Shown: positions 45,455 through 56,086 of the stretch, one piece after another | Position numbering within the stretch: the first letter of the stretch is position 1 | Layout of the letters: each line of letters starts with the position of its first letter | Assembly (NCBI RefSeq): GCF_030687575.1 | Contig: NZ_CP117439.1 | Location: 124,001-188,000 of the forward strand | Reading direction: 5' to 3' | Source of the DNA: Pseudomonas sp. FP2309 | Lineage (GTDB): Bacteria > Pseudomonadota > Gammaproteobacteria > Pseudomonadales > Pseudomonadaceae | Length of the DNA: 64,000 nucleotides | The notes under the pieces: model-generated | Databases searched by the model: none | Told to the model about the DNA's origin: nothing | The model's input: only the letters and a program-made list of their open reading frames with translations | Translations under genes and position numbers: made by a program

Positions 45455-45823
45455 GGCTGTAAACCATAATGATCGTTCCCAAGCGGAGCATGGGAACGAT
45501 CTGGCGTACGACCGAGAATTGGGATCCAATTCACAAAACCCCCGCGAACTTATCTGCTTTTTTCGGTACTAACTAATCTCGGAAAGAACTTGATGGCCAA
45601 CTAGTGGCAAGTTCTAAGTTCCCGATGAATCGTTATCAAAACAGCTGCCGTCTGTCGGAAGATTAATTTCTGTTTCAGGCTGCCTGGCTTTTTGATGATT
45701 TTTTATTGTTAGTAATCAATTGTTTGCGTGAATTAACAGCGCGAAAGTGCAACTGGCCTAACTTGTTTGGCTGGATGAAGTTTGATGTTAGTTTCGCGGC
45801 CCTTGATTTTCGACGGACCGGAT
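45455..45823. other. Intergenic region between pgaD and cdiB
   Basis: 369 bp, AT-rich in its second half. It contains a perfect 11-bp inverted repeat (gatcgttccca at 45471-45481 with tgggaacgatc at 45491-45501), a probable pga transcript end of a type common in Pseudomonas. It also has a weaker palindrome (aacttg...caagtt, 45587-45613) that could serve the cdiBA promoter. No credible ORF was seen. Confidence 0.5.
45471..45501. terminator. Hairpin downstream of pgaD
   Basis: Perfect 11-bp stem with a 9-nt loop (agcggagca) 16 nt after the pgaD stop. It lacks a long T-run, so it is a repeat-type or bidirectional 3' end, not a textbook terminator. Confidence 0.55.
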
Positions 45824-47545
45824 ATGTCATTTTTATTGCCACGGACTCGGTATTTCCTCAGCACGTTACTGCTCGCTTACTTGAGCCTGAACAGTGCCAT
45901 GGCCGCCCCTACGCCGGGGGATCAGGACCTGATCCGCGACCGCCAGAACCGTCTCCTCGAGGAGCAACAGCGGCGCCTGCAGGAACTCCAGGACCTGCCC
46001 GGCAAAGCGGCCAAGCCCGAGGCCCCGGCCACACCGGCAGACACCCGCTGCTTCCCCATCCAGGACATCGAACTCAAGGGCGCCGACAGCCTCTCCGCCG
46101 CCGACCGCACGCGCCTGCTCAAACCCTATATCGGCCAGTGCCTGGGCGTTACTCAGCTCAATGAATTGCTCAAGGTCATCACCGATTACTACATCGCCAA
46201 GGGCCGCGTCACCAGCCGCGCCTACCTGCCGCAGCAGGACCTTTCCAGCGGCCACCTGCAGGTGCTCGTAGTCGAAGGCAAACTCGAAGGCATCAAGGGC
46301 GCCCAGGGCAGCACCGTCACTGACCGCGAGCTGGCGATGGCGTTTCCCGGCAAGGTCGGTGAAGCGCTCAACCTGCGTGAAGTCGAACAATTGGTGGATC
46401 AACTGAGCCGCTTGCCGTCCAAACAGGCGCAAATGGAACTGACCCCCGGCACGCAGATCGGCGGCAGCGAAGTGCTGGTCAAAAACCAGCCGCAAAAACC
46501 CTGGCGCGCCAGTCTGTCGCGCAACAACGACGGCCAGAAAAGCACCGGCGAACAGCAGTGGGGCGCCGGCCTTGAGTGGGACAGCCCGCTGGGCCTGGCC
46601 GATCAACTGATAGTGCGCGGCGGCCACGACGCCATCAGCGACCATCAGAAAACCTCGAAAAACAGCATGCTGTATTACAACGTGCCTTGGGGCTGGTGGA
46701 ACTTCAGTTACACCTACAGTGAGAGCGATTACCGCACCTACGGCGTGACCAACGACTTCAAGTTCAAGCAGAACGGCGATAACCAGAACCATCAACTGCG
46801 TGCCGAGCGAGTCATCCACCGCGATGACGTCAGCAAGACATCGGTGAACGTCGGCCTGGCGCACCTGCGTACCAACAACTACATCCTCGACGTGCGCACC
46901 GCGCCCAGCAGTAACCGCCTCAGCGAATTGCAATTGGGCGTCAACCACGGACGACGCATCGGCAGTGCTTTCGTCAACCTCGACCTTGGCATGCAGAACG
47001 GCATCGGTTTGTTCGACGCCCAATCCCAGGACGAGCGTGACTCTCTGGGTCGTCGGCAGCCCAATTCGCGCTACCGCAAGTACACCGCCACGGTCAGCTA
47101 CCTGCAGCCATTCAGCCTGTGGGGCGAGTCGTTCAGCTTCAGCAGCTTGGCGACAGGCCAACGCAGCGAAGACATCCTGTTCAGCCCCCAGCGCATGAGC
47201 CTGGGGGGCTCGGCCTCGGTGCGTGGTTTCAAGGACCAGCAACTGATGGGCGACAGCGGCGGTTACTGGCGCAACGAAGTGCGCTGGGCCCGCCCGGTGA
47301 CCCTCGACTGGATGCGCCCGGCGTTCGTCGAATACGGCGCCAGCATCGGCTATGACCAGGGTGTGATCACCCGGGATCGTTACAACGACAACGTTCATGG
47401 CCGAGTCTCCAGCAACTCTCTGGAACTGTTCGCCCGTGGCAAGCGTGTCAGCACCAGCGTGACCTTTGCCCATTCGCTGGAAAGACCCGGCGTGCTGACC
47501 GAACGCGAAGCACCGATCTACTTCCGTATGGATTTCTTCCTGTAA
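45824..47545 (+). CDS. cdiB: Two-partner secretion outer-membrane transporter CdiB
   Basis: A 573-residue TpsB/FhaC-type transporter. Signal peptide (YFLSTLLLAYLSLNSAMA), an N-terminal plug helix with Arg/Gln/Glu repeats (RDRQNRLLEEQQRRLQEL), two POTRA domains (the first starts CFPIQDIELKGADSL) and a 16-strand barrel with the lid-loop motif SVRGFKDQ (VRGY class). It exports the CdiA stick 31 nt downstream. ATG 45824 starts a good signal peptide and is preferred over an earlier in-frame start at 45782. Confidence 0.93.
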   Translation: MSFLLPRTRYFLSTLLLAYLSLNSAMAAPTPGDQDLIRDRQNRLLEEQQRRLQELQDLPGKAAKPEAPATPADTRCFPIQDIELKGADSLSAADRTRLLKPYIGQCLGVTQLNELLKVITDYYIAKGRVTSRAYLPQQDLSSGHLQVLVVEGKLEGIKGAQGSTVTDRELAMAFPGKVGEALNLREVEQLVDQLSRLPSKQAQMELTPGTQIGGSEVLVKNQPQKPWRASLSRNNDGQKSTGEQQWGAGLEWDSPLGLADQLIVRGGHDAISDHQKTSKNSMLYYNVPWGWWNFSYTYSESDYRTYGVTNDFKFKQNGDNQNHQLRAERVIHRDDVSKTSVNVGLAHLRTNNYILDVRTAPSSNRLSELQLGVNHGRRIGSAFVNLDLGMQNGIGLFDAQSQDERDSLGRRQPNSRYRKYTATVSYLQPFSLWGESFSFSSLATGQRSEDILFSPQRMSLGGSASVRGFKDQQLMGDSGGYWRNEVRWARPVTLDWMRPAFVEYGASIGYDQGVITRDRYNDNVHGRVSSNSLELFARGKRVSTSVTFAHSLERPGVLTEREAPIYFRMDFFL

Positions 47546-47576
47546 TTCAACGCTGCACCGTAACGAGAGTCTGAAA

Positions 47577-50500
47577 ATGGATGTTCGCCAATTCGCCTTC
47601 CTGGCCCGCCAACCTTCTGCTGTCCTGAAGCCGCGAGACGCGTTTTTCGGTCTGCCCAAGCGCGGGCTGGTGCTGATCCTCGCCAACGCGCTGTTCTGGC
47701 AGCCTCTGCTGGCCCAGGCCGAAGGTATCGTGGTCGCCACCCCCGGCACCACCGTGGGCGCGGCTGGCAATGGCGTGCCGGTGGTGAACATCGCCACGCC
47801 CAACGGCGCAGGCGTGTCCCATAACCAGTACACGGACTACAACGTCGGCCCCAACGGCGTGATCCTCAACAACGCCAATAGTCCCATGGCCAACACCCAG
47901 CTTGGTGGCTATATCGTTGGCAACCCCAACCTCAAGGGCGGTGCCGCGAACGTCATCCTCAACGAAGTCACTGGCGCCAACCCCAGCCAGTTGCGCGGTT
48001 ACACCGAAGTGGCGGGGCAATCGGCCAAGGTCATCGTCGCCAACCCGTACGGCATTACCTGCAGCGGTTGCGGTTTTATCAACACCCCCAACGTCACCCT
48101 GACCACCGGCAAGCCGGTGCTCGACGCGGCCGGCCAACTGAAAAGCTACCAGGTCGACGGCGGTGCCGTGACCATCGACGGCCAGGGTCTGAACGCCAGC
48201 GACGTCGACCGCTTCGAAATCATCACCCGCTCGGCCAGGATCAATGCGCAGATCAACGCGCGCCAGCTCACCGTGATTGCCGGTCGCAATGACGTGGATG
48301 CACAAACGCTGAACGCCACCGCGCGCGCCGACGACGGCAGTGCCAAGCCCGAGCTGGCGATTGACTCGTCGGCCCTGGGCGGCATGTACGCCGGCGCAAT
48401 CAAGCTGGTGGGCACCGAAGCCGGCGTGGGCGTGAAGCTCGACGGCACGCTGGCGGCCAGTGGCGGCGATATTCAGCTCGACGCCAATGGGCGCTTGAGC
48501 ATGGCGCAAACCCAGGCCGCCGGTAACGTCAAGGTCACCGCGCAGAACGTCGACCTCACCGACAAGGTCTACGCCACCGGCAACGTGCAAGTGACCAGCG
48601 CCCAGGCCCTGGTCAACCAGAAGAGTGTGGCCGCCGGCCAACGCATCGATATCAATGCGGCCACGGTCAACAACCCCGGCATCATCGAAGCCGGCGTCGC
48701 CGCCGACAACACCCGCAATACCACCGGCGACCTGGTGATCAACGCTCAGACTGTCACCACCACCGGCAACCTGCTGGCCAGCCGCAACCTGGCGATTACC
48801 GCCGCGCAGGCGTTGACCAACCAGGGTGCGATCATCCAGGCCAAAACCGTCGATGTCAGCAGCGCCAAACTGACCAACCAGGGCGCCACCGCGCGCCTGT
48901 TCGGCGAACAAAGCCTAGCGCTCAACTCGCCGGCCATCGTCAACCTCGGCGGCCTGATTCGTTTTGGTGACGGCCAGGCCGCAAGCCTCAACAGCGCCTC
49001 GCTGGATAACCGCCAGGGCCGCATCGAAATGGCCGGCGGCAGCCTGCTGCTTACCAGTGCCGACCTGAACAACGGCGGCGGGCAAATCATCGCCAACACC
49101 CTGACCGTGAACGCGGGCCGCCTCAACAACCAGAACGGCGTCGTGGTCGCCGGCACCACCACCGTGAACGCCACTGACCTGGATAACAGCCTCAAGGGCC
49201 TGATCCAGGCCGACGCCGGCGCGCTCACCCTCAACGTCACTAACGCCTTCAACAACAGCCAAGGGTTTGCCCAGGCCAGCACGGATCTGAACCTCAACGC
49301 CGGCAGCCTCAGCAGTAACGCCAATGGCGTGCTGAGCGCCGACACCGGCAAGCTCACTCTCGTGACTGTGCAACAGCTCAATAACGCACAGGGCCGTTTG
49401 CAGGCAGGCAAGGGCGATATTGAACTGCATGCCGCGAGCCTGGATAACCAGGGCGGCGTAATTGTCGGCAAGCAACTGCTGCTCGACGCCGCCGACATCG
49501 ACAACCGCGCCGGCACCGTGCTGGGCAACGCCGTCGACGTGACCGCCAAGACTTTCAACAACAGCAGCAAAGGCTCGCTGATCAGCGATGCCGGTGACGT
49601 CACGCTCACCATCAGCGACCTGCTGACCAACACCGGCGGCGCGATCGATGCCGGTGAACGCAGCGTACTGGTCAAACAGCTCACCACCCTCAACAACAGC
49701 GGCGGCCTGCTGCGTGGCAAGCGCCTGGACATCACCGCGCAGCATCTAAACAACGATAACGGCCAACTGCTGGCCGGCAACCTCGGCCTGAACTACAGCG
49801 GCCAAGAGCTGAGCAACCGCAAAGGCTTGATCCTCAGCGGCGGCGCCCTCACCGAATTGACCACCGGCAGCCTGGACAACCAGGGCGGCACCGTGCAGGG
49901 CGATGCCCTTACCGTTACCGCCGACTCGGTCGACAACGGCAGCGACGGCCTGATGGCGAGCCTGATCGGCGACCTGCAACTGACCGTCGAAACCCTGGCC
50001 AACCGTGGCGGCAAGCTGTTCGGCAAAGAGCAGGTGACCGTCAGCGGCGCCACCCTCGACAACAGCGCGGGCGGCCAGATCAGCGGCAAACAGATGACCC
50101 TCACGTCACGCGATACCTTGACCAACCGGGGGGGCCTGATCGAGGCCAACCAGGGCCTGACCGTCGGTGGTGGCAACCTCGACAACAGCGCGGGCGGTCA
50201 ACTGCGCGCCTTGAACGGGGCCACCAGCAGTATCAACCTGAACGGCGCAGTCAATAACCAGAACGGCATTCTGGAGTTTGGCAGCCAAGGCTTCAGCCTC
50301 GACGCCGCCAGCCTGAACAACCAGTCCGGTGTGCTGCAGCACGCTGGCAGCGGCCTGATGCGCGTCCACACCGCCAGCCTCACCGGAAGCCAGGGCAACA
50401 TCAACGGCATGGGCACAGCCGACTGGGCATTCGGCAAGGTCGATGGTCTGGGCCGTGTGCAACTCAACGAAGTCATCACCTATAAAAGCAGCCAGGCGCT

Positions 50501-53500
50501 GGCGCTGAAAGCCGGTGACCGAATGGCCAGCGGCAAGGGCCTGGTCATCGACGTGGCCAGCCTGGATAACGGCGGCGAACTGCTCAGCGACGGTGACCTG
50601 AGCATCACCACCGGCGACATGACCAACAGCGGCCGCGTATCGGCTCTGCAAACACTCACCGTTACAGCCAATAACCTGAGCCAGAACGGCGGACGTCTGG
50701 CCGGCACCAACACCCGTCTGAGCCTGACCGGCACCCTCGACAGCCTCGGTTTCCTCACCGCACGTCAGCAGCTGGATATCGCGGCGGCGCAGATCAATAA
50801 CCGTGGCACCTTGGGCGCCCAGGGCGCGGTGAACCTGACCGCCGTGAATGGCATCGCCAATGCCGCCGACTCGCTGCTGTTCAGCGGTGGCGACATGACC
50901 TTGCGCAGCAATGGTTTCAGCAACCTCTATGGCGATGTCTACAGCAAACGCAACTTGAGCTTCGCCGCACGGGATGGCGGGCGTGCCGTGCTGTTCAGCA
51001 ACCGCTCCGGAACCGTGGAAAGCGAAGGCTCGATCGGTATCAATGCAGGCTTTATCGAAAACGCCAAAGATGAATTCGAACTCGGGCAGACGCTGACCAC
51101 CGGCAGCTTGAGTTGGATCTGTGGCCAGCACTGCGGCGAAAAAGACTGGTGGGAAAAAGGCATAATCACCATCTACGAGACGTACCTTGAGGCGGCGACC
51201 AAGGATTCGGCATCGGCGCGCCTGGTAGCTGGCAAAAACATGCTGCTGCAAGGCGACAATGTGCAGAACCGCTACAGCCTGATGGCCGCCAATGGCGACC
51301 TGAGTATCACCGCCGGTGACCTGCTGAACCAGGGTGCAGCTACGCGCACGGGGCAGCGCAAGATTGTCATCAGCACGCCAGGTCGCGTTTCCGACGATTT
51401 GTTTGAGCGCATGCAATATGTCGATGTTCCCGCTTTCAATGCGGCCACGGCGGCTGGGCATTTCGATAAGGCGCGCTTCGAAGAACTGAAAAACCGCTCA
51501 CCCAATAGCTTGCCTTTCGCCCACATAAGCGACGTCACCACCTGGACCCCCAACGCCGGCCATGAGTACGACGCCACGCTTCAGGCCGGTGGTACGGTCG
51601 ACCTTTCCAAAGTCACCCGCAAAACGCAAAACGGCACGCTGCACGAAAACACCCTGGCGCAACTGACCGGCACCCTGGGCGACGACCAGACCGGCATCCC
51701 CGTCGGCGGCATCAACATCAACCTGAGCAAACATGCCAACGACCCCAGCGCCCAGGCGCCCGGCAGCGTACTGCCGGTGGTCACCCCCGCAGCGGGTGGC
51801 GGTTTTGTACCCGTGGATTACACCGGCGTAGCCTTCGCCCCGGTCGACCCCACCACCTCGTCCAACTTCCAGCTGCCCAAGGGCGAGTACGGCCTGTTCG
51901 TCAAAAACGCCGACCCCACCAGCCATTACCTGATCGAAACCAACCCGGAATTTGCCAGCCTCACCGGCTTCTTCAGCTCCGACTACATGCTCGGCAAACT
52001 CGGCTTCACCAGCGACAACGCCTGGCGCCGCCTCGGCGATGGCCAATACGAAAGCCGCCTGATCCGCGACGCCGTGCTCGCCCAAACCGGCCAACGCTTC
52101 CTCGCTGGCGGCCTGACCAGCGACGCCGACCAGTTCCGCTACCTGATGGACAACGCCCTCGCCAGCAAAGACGCCCTGCGCCTGAGCCTCGGCGTATCCC
52201 TCACCCGCCAGCAAGTCGGCGCCCTGACCCACGACATCGTGTGGATGGAAAACCGCGTGGTCGACGGCCAGACCGTCCTCGTGCCGGTGCTCTACCTGGC
52301 CCAGGCGGAGTCGCGCAACGTGCGCGGCAACAGCCTGATCCAGGGCCGTGACCTCAACCTGTTCACCGGCGGCGACCTGATCAACGTCGGCACCCTGCGC
52401 GCCAGCAACAACCTCTCCGCGACCGCCGGCGGCAGTCTCTACAACGGCGGCCTGATCGAAGCCGGCAACAACCTGACGTTGCTGGCCCAGGACAGCATCC
52501 GCAACGCCATGGCCGGTGAAATTCGCGGCAAGCAAGTGAGCATGGCGGCGGTTCGAGGTGACATCACCAACGACAACACCGCCATCCAGGTGCGTGACGG
52601 CGCGGGCATGCGCACCCTCACCGACAATGGCACCAGCCTCATCGTCGCCCGCGAAAACCTGGCCATGAGCGCTGGCCGCGACCTCATCACCCGAGGCGCC
52701 CTGACAGGCGGCACCGACGTGACCTTAACCGCCGGCCGCGACATCAGCATCCTGCCTGTCAGCGACACCAGCGTGAAACACGCCTTCAGCGACGGCGGGC
52801 ACAAATCCAGCATCACCACCGACGTCAAAAACCGCGCCGCCACCGTCACCGCAGGCGGCAACCTGAACATGAAGGCCGGGCAGGACGTCAACATCATCGG
52901 CAGCACTGCCACCGCCGGCAAAGACTTCAACGTCGACGCCGGGCGTGACTTCAACGTGTCGTCGGTCAGCGATGTGCACAACGTGGAAGGTAAGGAAAAA
53001 CACGGCAAAAAGCGCATCAAGACGGCGGATGAGCAGACCACCCAAGTAGCGAGCGTGCTGACGGCGGGTGGGAATTTCACCAGCCAGGCCGGGCGTGACA
53101 CCACGATCGTGGCGAGCAGGATCAGTGCGGGGAATGAGGCTTATCTGTATAGCGGGGATAAGTTGAGTTTGTTGGCGGCTGAGAACAGCACGCACACGCT
53201 GTATGACATGAAGAAAAACAGCGGCTGGGGTTCCAAACAGACCCAGCGCGATGAAGTCACCCGCATTACCAACGTAAGCACTGAAATCAAGACCGGCGGC
53301 GACCTGACCCTCAGGAGTGCCGGCGACCAGACCTATCAGCTTGCCAAGCTACAAAGCGGTAAAGACATCGTCCTGGACAGCGGCGGCGCAATCACTTTTG
53401 AGGCGGTCAAAGACCTGCATCAAGAGAGCCACGAAAAGAGCAACAACAACGCGTTTTGGGTTTCTTCCAAAGGCAAGGGAAATACCGACGAGACCGTCCG

Positions 53501-55358
53501 CCAGAGCCAGTTGATTGCTGAAGGGAATGTGGCGATCAAAGCGGTCGCCGGTTTGAAGATCGACATCAACCAAGTCAATCAGGAGACCGTCAGCCAGTCG
53601 ATTGATGCAATGGTGAAGGCTGATCCGCAATTGGCGTGGATCAAGGACGCTGAGAAGCGTGGCGATGTGGACTGGAGGCAGGTTAAAGAGATTCACGACA
53701 GCTTCAAGTACAGCAATTCAGGGCTGGGGCCTGCTTCGCAGATCATTATTGCGATTGTGATGGCGGCGGTGGTTGGGCCGCTTGCAGCGACTGCGGCAGG
53801 CGGTGGGACTGTGGGTGCCGTCGCAGGGGCCGTAGCGGCGGGCGCGTCCACAAATGCGACTGTCAGCGTAGTCAACAATCGGGGCAACCTTGGTGCTGTG
53901 CTCAAGGATGTAACTTCTTCGGATGCTATGAAGGGGTATGTCATTGCCGGTGCTACAGCAGGTCTGACGGCAGAATATTTTGGTGATTGGACGGGAACAG
54001 AAACAAATACGGCAACGGGAAAAATTACTACACCGGGCATACTGAATAGCTGGCGTGGTGTTGGTCAATTTGCGGCTAACCAAACGTTGCAAAGTGGTAC
54101 TTCCATGTTGTTGAGCAAAGCGCTCGGGCAGGGCGGCAGCGCCAGCGATGCGCTTAAAAATGCGTTGTTCAACACATTGGCGGCGGCCAGTTTCAATTTG
54201 GTTGGTAATTACACGAAAAACGTTTTTGCGGATGGTTCGGCACCAAAGGTCGCAATTCATGCCATGGTGGGTGGGCTGTTAGCGGAGGCAACTGGTGGAG
54301 ACTTTAAAACCGGCGCATTGGCAGCTGGTGCGAGCGAGGCGCTAGTCACTCATCTGGATTCCTTGGTTAAAGGCGACGATGACTTGCTTACGATGAGTTC
54401 GCAAATTGTCGGTGTGCTAGCGGCTGCGGCACAAGGGGATGTAGATGCGTCCACGCTGGAAAAAGGCAGTTGGATTGCTCTGAACGGAACGCAATACAAC
54501 TATCTAAACCACAATCAGCTTGAGAGAGCAGCCAAGAAAATAGCCGCGTGCACGGATACCTCCTGCATTGAAGACGCCACTCGTAAATTTAAAGAGTTGA
54601 GTCTCCAGCAGGATATTGAAGCGATAGCGGGCTGTAGGGCTGATCCTTCGACTTGTGCGACACGGTCTAAAGAAGTCGCCAATACCATGGCAGACCTGAA
54701 CCCCATCAAAGATATTGTGGAGTATGGTTCGCCGAAAGCTCGAGAAGCAGTCCAGAACCTTATTAATTCAAACTTTGAATTCCAGGAGATGTTAGCGACA
54801 GCGACGACTGAGCATACTGTAGGAGCTATGGTCGATACGCTCAAAGCAAAATGGAATCTCAGCGACGCGCAGGCGCAGGAAATTACGAATGATCTCAAAA
54901 TTGCTCTTGCGGTTGGCTTAGGTACCGCTGCCGGAGCCTTGGCATACAAACGTGCGGTTGCTAGCGCAGGAAAAAATGCTCCGGCGAAAAATCATAACCC
55001 TACGAGTGCTAAGACAGACACTGAAACAACACAGAGCGAATTGCCAAAAATTTGGGATGTCCCAGACACTACGATTGCCAAGCTTCCAGATACTTGGGCA
55101 GTAACACCCAATAAGAAGGGGGTGGGATTTAGATGGCAGGATCCAAAAAATCAAGGCAATGGCGTACGGATAGATAAGGGCGAACCTGATATTAGCCAGC
55201 CTACTCAGCAAGTGGACCATGTTATTGTGAGGTCCAACGGTCGAGTTATCGGTAGGGACGGGAAGCCTGTTAGTGGATCGATTAAAGAACATGCGGAACA
55301 AGTCCATATACCTCTGAGCGAGTATAAAAAATGGAAAAGCTGGAACTCTCCGAACTAA
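47577..55358 (+). CDS. cdiA: Contact-dependent inhibition / filamentous haemagglutinin exoprotein CdiA
   Basis: A 2593-residue TpsA protein. Extended signal peptide, then the TPS domain (HNQYTDYNV, ILNEVTGANPSQL, NPYGITCSGCGF), long FHA-1 repeats, a receptor-binding-like region (about 1110-1500; LYGDVYSKRNLSF, CGQHCGEKDWWEKG), FHA-2 repeats, and a DUF637 pretoxin region (about 2055-2150). The last 90 residues are a compact toxin domain (GFRWQDPKNQGNGVRIDKG; QQVDHVIV) that I recognise as a recurrent polymorphic-toxin C-terminus but cannot name safely; a nuclease is likely. Base composition drops from about 53.7 kb, marking the exchanged cassette. Immunity gene overlaps by 28 nt. Confidence 0.92.
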   Translation: MDVRQFAFLARQPSAVLKPRDAFFGLPKRGLVLILANALFWQPLLAQAEGIVVATPGTTVGAAGNGVPVVNIATPNGAGVSHNQYTDYNVGPNGVILNNANSPMANTQLGGYIVGNPNLKGGAANVILNEVTGANPSQLRGYTEVAGQSAKVIVANPYGITCSGCGFINTPNVTLTTGKPVLDAAGQLKSYQVDGGAVTIDGQGLNASDVDRFEIITRSARINAQINARQLTVIAGRNDVDAQTLNATARADDGSAKPELAIDSSALGGMYAGAIKLVGTEAGVGVKLDGTLAASGGDIQLDANGRLSMAQTQAAGNVKVTAQNVDLTDKVYATGNVQVTSAQALVNQKSVAAGQRIDINAATVNNPGIIEAGVAADNTRNTTGDLVINAQTVTTTGNLLASRNLAITAAQALTNQGAIIQAKTVDVSSAKLTNQGATARLFGEQSLALNSPAIVNLGGLIRFGDGQAASLNSASLDNRQGRIEMAGGSLLLTSADLNNGGGQIIANTLTVNAGRLNNQNGVVVAGTTTVNATDLDNSLKGLIQADAGALTLNVTNAFNNSQGFAQASTDLNLNAGSLSSNANGVLSADTGKLTLVTVQQLNNAQGRLQAGKGDIELHAASLDNQGGVIVGKQLLLDAADIDNRAGTVLGNAVDVTAKTFNNSSKGSLISDAGDVTLTISDLLTNTGGAIDAGERSVLVKQLTTLNNSGGLLRGKRLDITAQHLNNDNGQLLAGNLGLNYSGQELSNRKGLILSGGALTELTTGSLDNQGGTVQGDALTVTADSVDNGSDGLMASLIGDLQLTVETLANRGGKLFGKEQVTVSGATLDNSAGGQISGKQMTLTSRDTLTNRGGLIEANQGLTVGGGNLDNSAGGQLRALNGATSSINLNGAVNNQNGILEFGSQGFSLDAASLNNQSGVLQHAGSGLMRVHTASLTGSQGNINGMGTADWAFGKVDGLGRVQLNEVITYKSSQALALKAGDRMASGKGLVIDVASLDNGGELLSDGDLSITTGDMTNSGRVSALQTLTVTANNLSQNGGRLAGTNTRLSLTGTLDSLGFLTARQQLDIAAAQINNRGTLGAQGAVNLTAVNGIANAADSLLFSGGDMTLRSNGFSNLYGDVYSKRNLSFAARDGGRAVLFSNRSGTVESEGSIGINAGFIENAKDEFELGQTLTTGSLSWICGQHCGEKDWWEKGIITIYETYLEAATKDSASARLVAGKNMLLQGDNVQNRYSLMAANGDLSITAGDLLNQGAATRTGQRKIVISTPGRVSDDLFERMQYVDVPAFNAATAAGHFDKARFEELKNRSPNSLPFAHISDVTTWTPNAGHEYDATLQAGGTVDLSKVTRKTQNGTLHENTLAQLTGTLGDDQTGIPVGGININLSKHANDPSAQAPGSVLPVVTPAAGGGFVPVDYTGVAFAPVDPTTSSNFQLPKGEYGLFVKNADPTSHYLIETNPEFASLTGFFSSDYMLGKLGFTSDNAWRRLGDGQYESRLIRDAVLAQTGQRFLAGGLTSDADQFRYLMDNALASKDALRLSLGVSLTRQQVGALTHDIVWMENRVVDGQTVLVPVLYLAQAESRNVRGNSLIQGRDLNLFTGGDLINVGTLRASNNLSATAGGSLYNGGLIEAGNNLTLLAQDSIRNAMAGEIRGKQVSMAAVRGDITNDNTAIQVRDGAGMRTLTDNGTSLIVARENLAMSAGRDLITRGALTGGTDVTLTAGRDISILPVSDTSVKHAFSDGGHKSSITTDVKNRAATVTAGGNLNMKAGQDVNIIGSTATAGKDFNVDAGRDFNVSSVSDVHNVEGKEKHGKKRIKTADEQTTQVASVLTAGGNFTSQAGRDTTIVASRISAGNEAYLYSGDKLSLLAAENSTHTLYDMKKNSGWGSKQTQRDEVTRITNVSTEIKTGGDLTLRSAGDQTYQLAKLQSGKDIVLDSGGAITFEAVKDLHQESHEKSNNNAFWVSSKGKGNTDETVRQSQLIAEGNVAIKAVAGLKIDINQVNQETVSQSIDAMVKADPQLAWIKDAEKRGDVDWRQVKEIHDSFKYSNSGLGPASQIIIAIVMAAVVGPLAATAAGGGTVGAVAGAVAAGASTNATVSVVNNRGNLGAVLKDVTSSDAMKGYVIAGATAGLTAEYFGDWTGTETNTATGKITTPGILNSWRGVGQFAANQTLQSGTSMLLSKALGQGGSASDALKNALFNTLAAASFNLVGNYTKNVFADGSAPKVAIHAMVGGLLAEATGGDFKTGALAAGASEALVTHLDSLVKGDDDLLTMSSQIVGVLAAAAQGDVDASTLEKGSWIALNGTQYNYLNHNQLERAAKKIAACTDTSCIEDATRKFKELSLQQDIEAIAGCRADPSTCATRSKEVANTMADLNPIKDIVEYGSPKAREAVQNLINSNFEFQEMLATATTEHTVGAMVDTLKAKWNLSDAQAQEITNDLKIALAVGLGTAAGALAYKRAVASAGKNAPAKNHNPTSAKTDTETTQSELPKIWDVPDTTIAKLPDTWAVTPNKKGVGFRWQDPKNQGNGVRIDKGEPDISQPTQQVDHVIVRSNGRVIGRDGKPVSGSIKEHAEQVHIPLSEYKKWKSWNSPN

Positions 55359-55717
55359 AATTTCCTAGTATGAGGGAGGAGCTTATCTCATACTTGAGCG
55401 GGTTATCGGACATTGACTATCAGTACCAAGCTTGGGTAGAGCGGTCATCGCCGGATTTAGGTTATGACGAGTTTAATTACACAGTACATTTTTTGTACGA
55501 TGATACAGGATTGGCTGAAAATGCTTCCGATTGGATTGGTTTGGTCCTGAAGGATGAAAAAGAAGCAATGTCCGTTGAAAGCGTGGTAAATGCACTTGAC
55601 GTCATTTTTGATAAGTATGGTACTGGACTTTCTGACAAGGAATATTTGGAGAAAGAGGAATGGTTGCGGGTTGTTAGTGCATCTAAGGGTGCTTTAAATG
55701 TTCTGCTTTCAAAATAG
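55331..55717 (+). CDS. cdiI: CDI immunity protein (SCO4402-like)
   Basis: A 128-residue acidic soluble protein beginning inside the last 28 nt of cdiA in another frame. It resembles the SCO4402-type family (LSDIDYQYQAWVE; HFLYDDTGL; IGLVLKDEKEA). Its position makes it the cognate immunity for the 90-residue CdiA toxin. AT-rich like the end of cdiA. Confidence 0.82.
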   Translation: MEKLELSELKFPSMREELISYLSGLSDIDYQYQAWVERSSPDLGYDEFNYTVHFLYDDTGLAENASDWIGLVLKDEKEAMSVESVVNALDVIFDKYGTGLSDKEYLEKEEWLRVVSASKGALNVLLSK

Positions 55718-56086
55718 ACAAAAAGGGAACGGATTTATTTAAACTGGAAGATGGGACGGATTTATTTAAATGGTCTGAGTCAAAGAAATCTGTCTCGCAT
55801 GGCATTGTCTCGACTGGCATTAGATGTCGACACAAAATGAGGATCGAAGGGTGCGGAAGGGGACGGATCTATTTGTAGGGAACCGTTTTGGTGAGGAATC
55901 GAATGTAGTATATGTTTTTGTTTTTAGAGTTTATAAGGCTGGTATGAAAGAGCTCTTTAAAAATTTAGTTTTTATTTTTATCTGCTTGATATGTTTTAAG
56001 TAGGGCGGTTATCGATTAGCCGCCCCCATTTTTTACAGGGTTTGTGTATTCAACTTTCGTCCTTTTGACCGACCGGCGGACTATAA
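55718..56086. other. Cassette junction with REP-like copies and a gene remnant
   Basis: 369 bp without a gene. Three degenerate copies of a short element (gggaacggatttattt at 55725, tgggacggatttattt at 55752, ggggacggatctattt at 55858) lie after cdiI. An AT-rich stretch, a terminator hairpin (56003-56034) and then sequence shared with the region around 61500 and 61990 follow, suggesting a deleted copy of the small gene found there. Confidence 0.6.
56003..56034 (+). terminator. Intrinsic terminator downstream of cdiI
   Basis: Stem gggcggtta/tagccgccc (one G-T pair) with a 5-nt loop, followed by ccattttttac. A closely related copy lies at 61472-61500. Confidence 0.75.

Noticed and set aside
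45866..47833. 655-codon minus-strand frame
   Set aside because: Shadow of cdiB and the start of cdiA in high-GC sequence.
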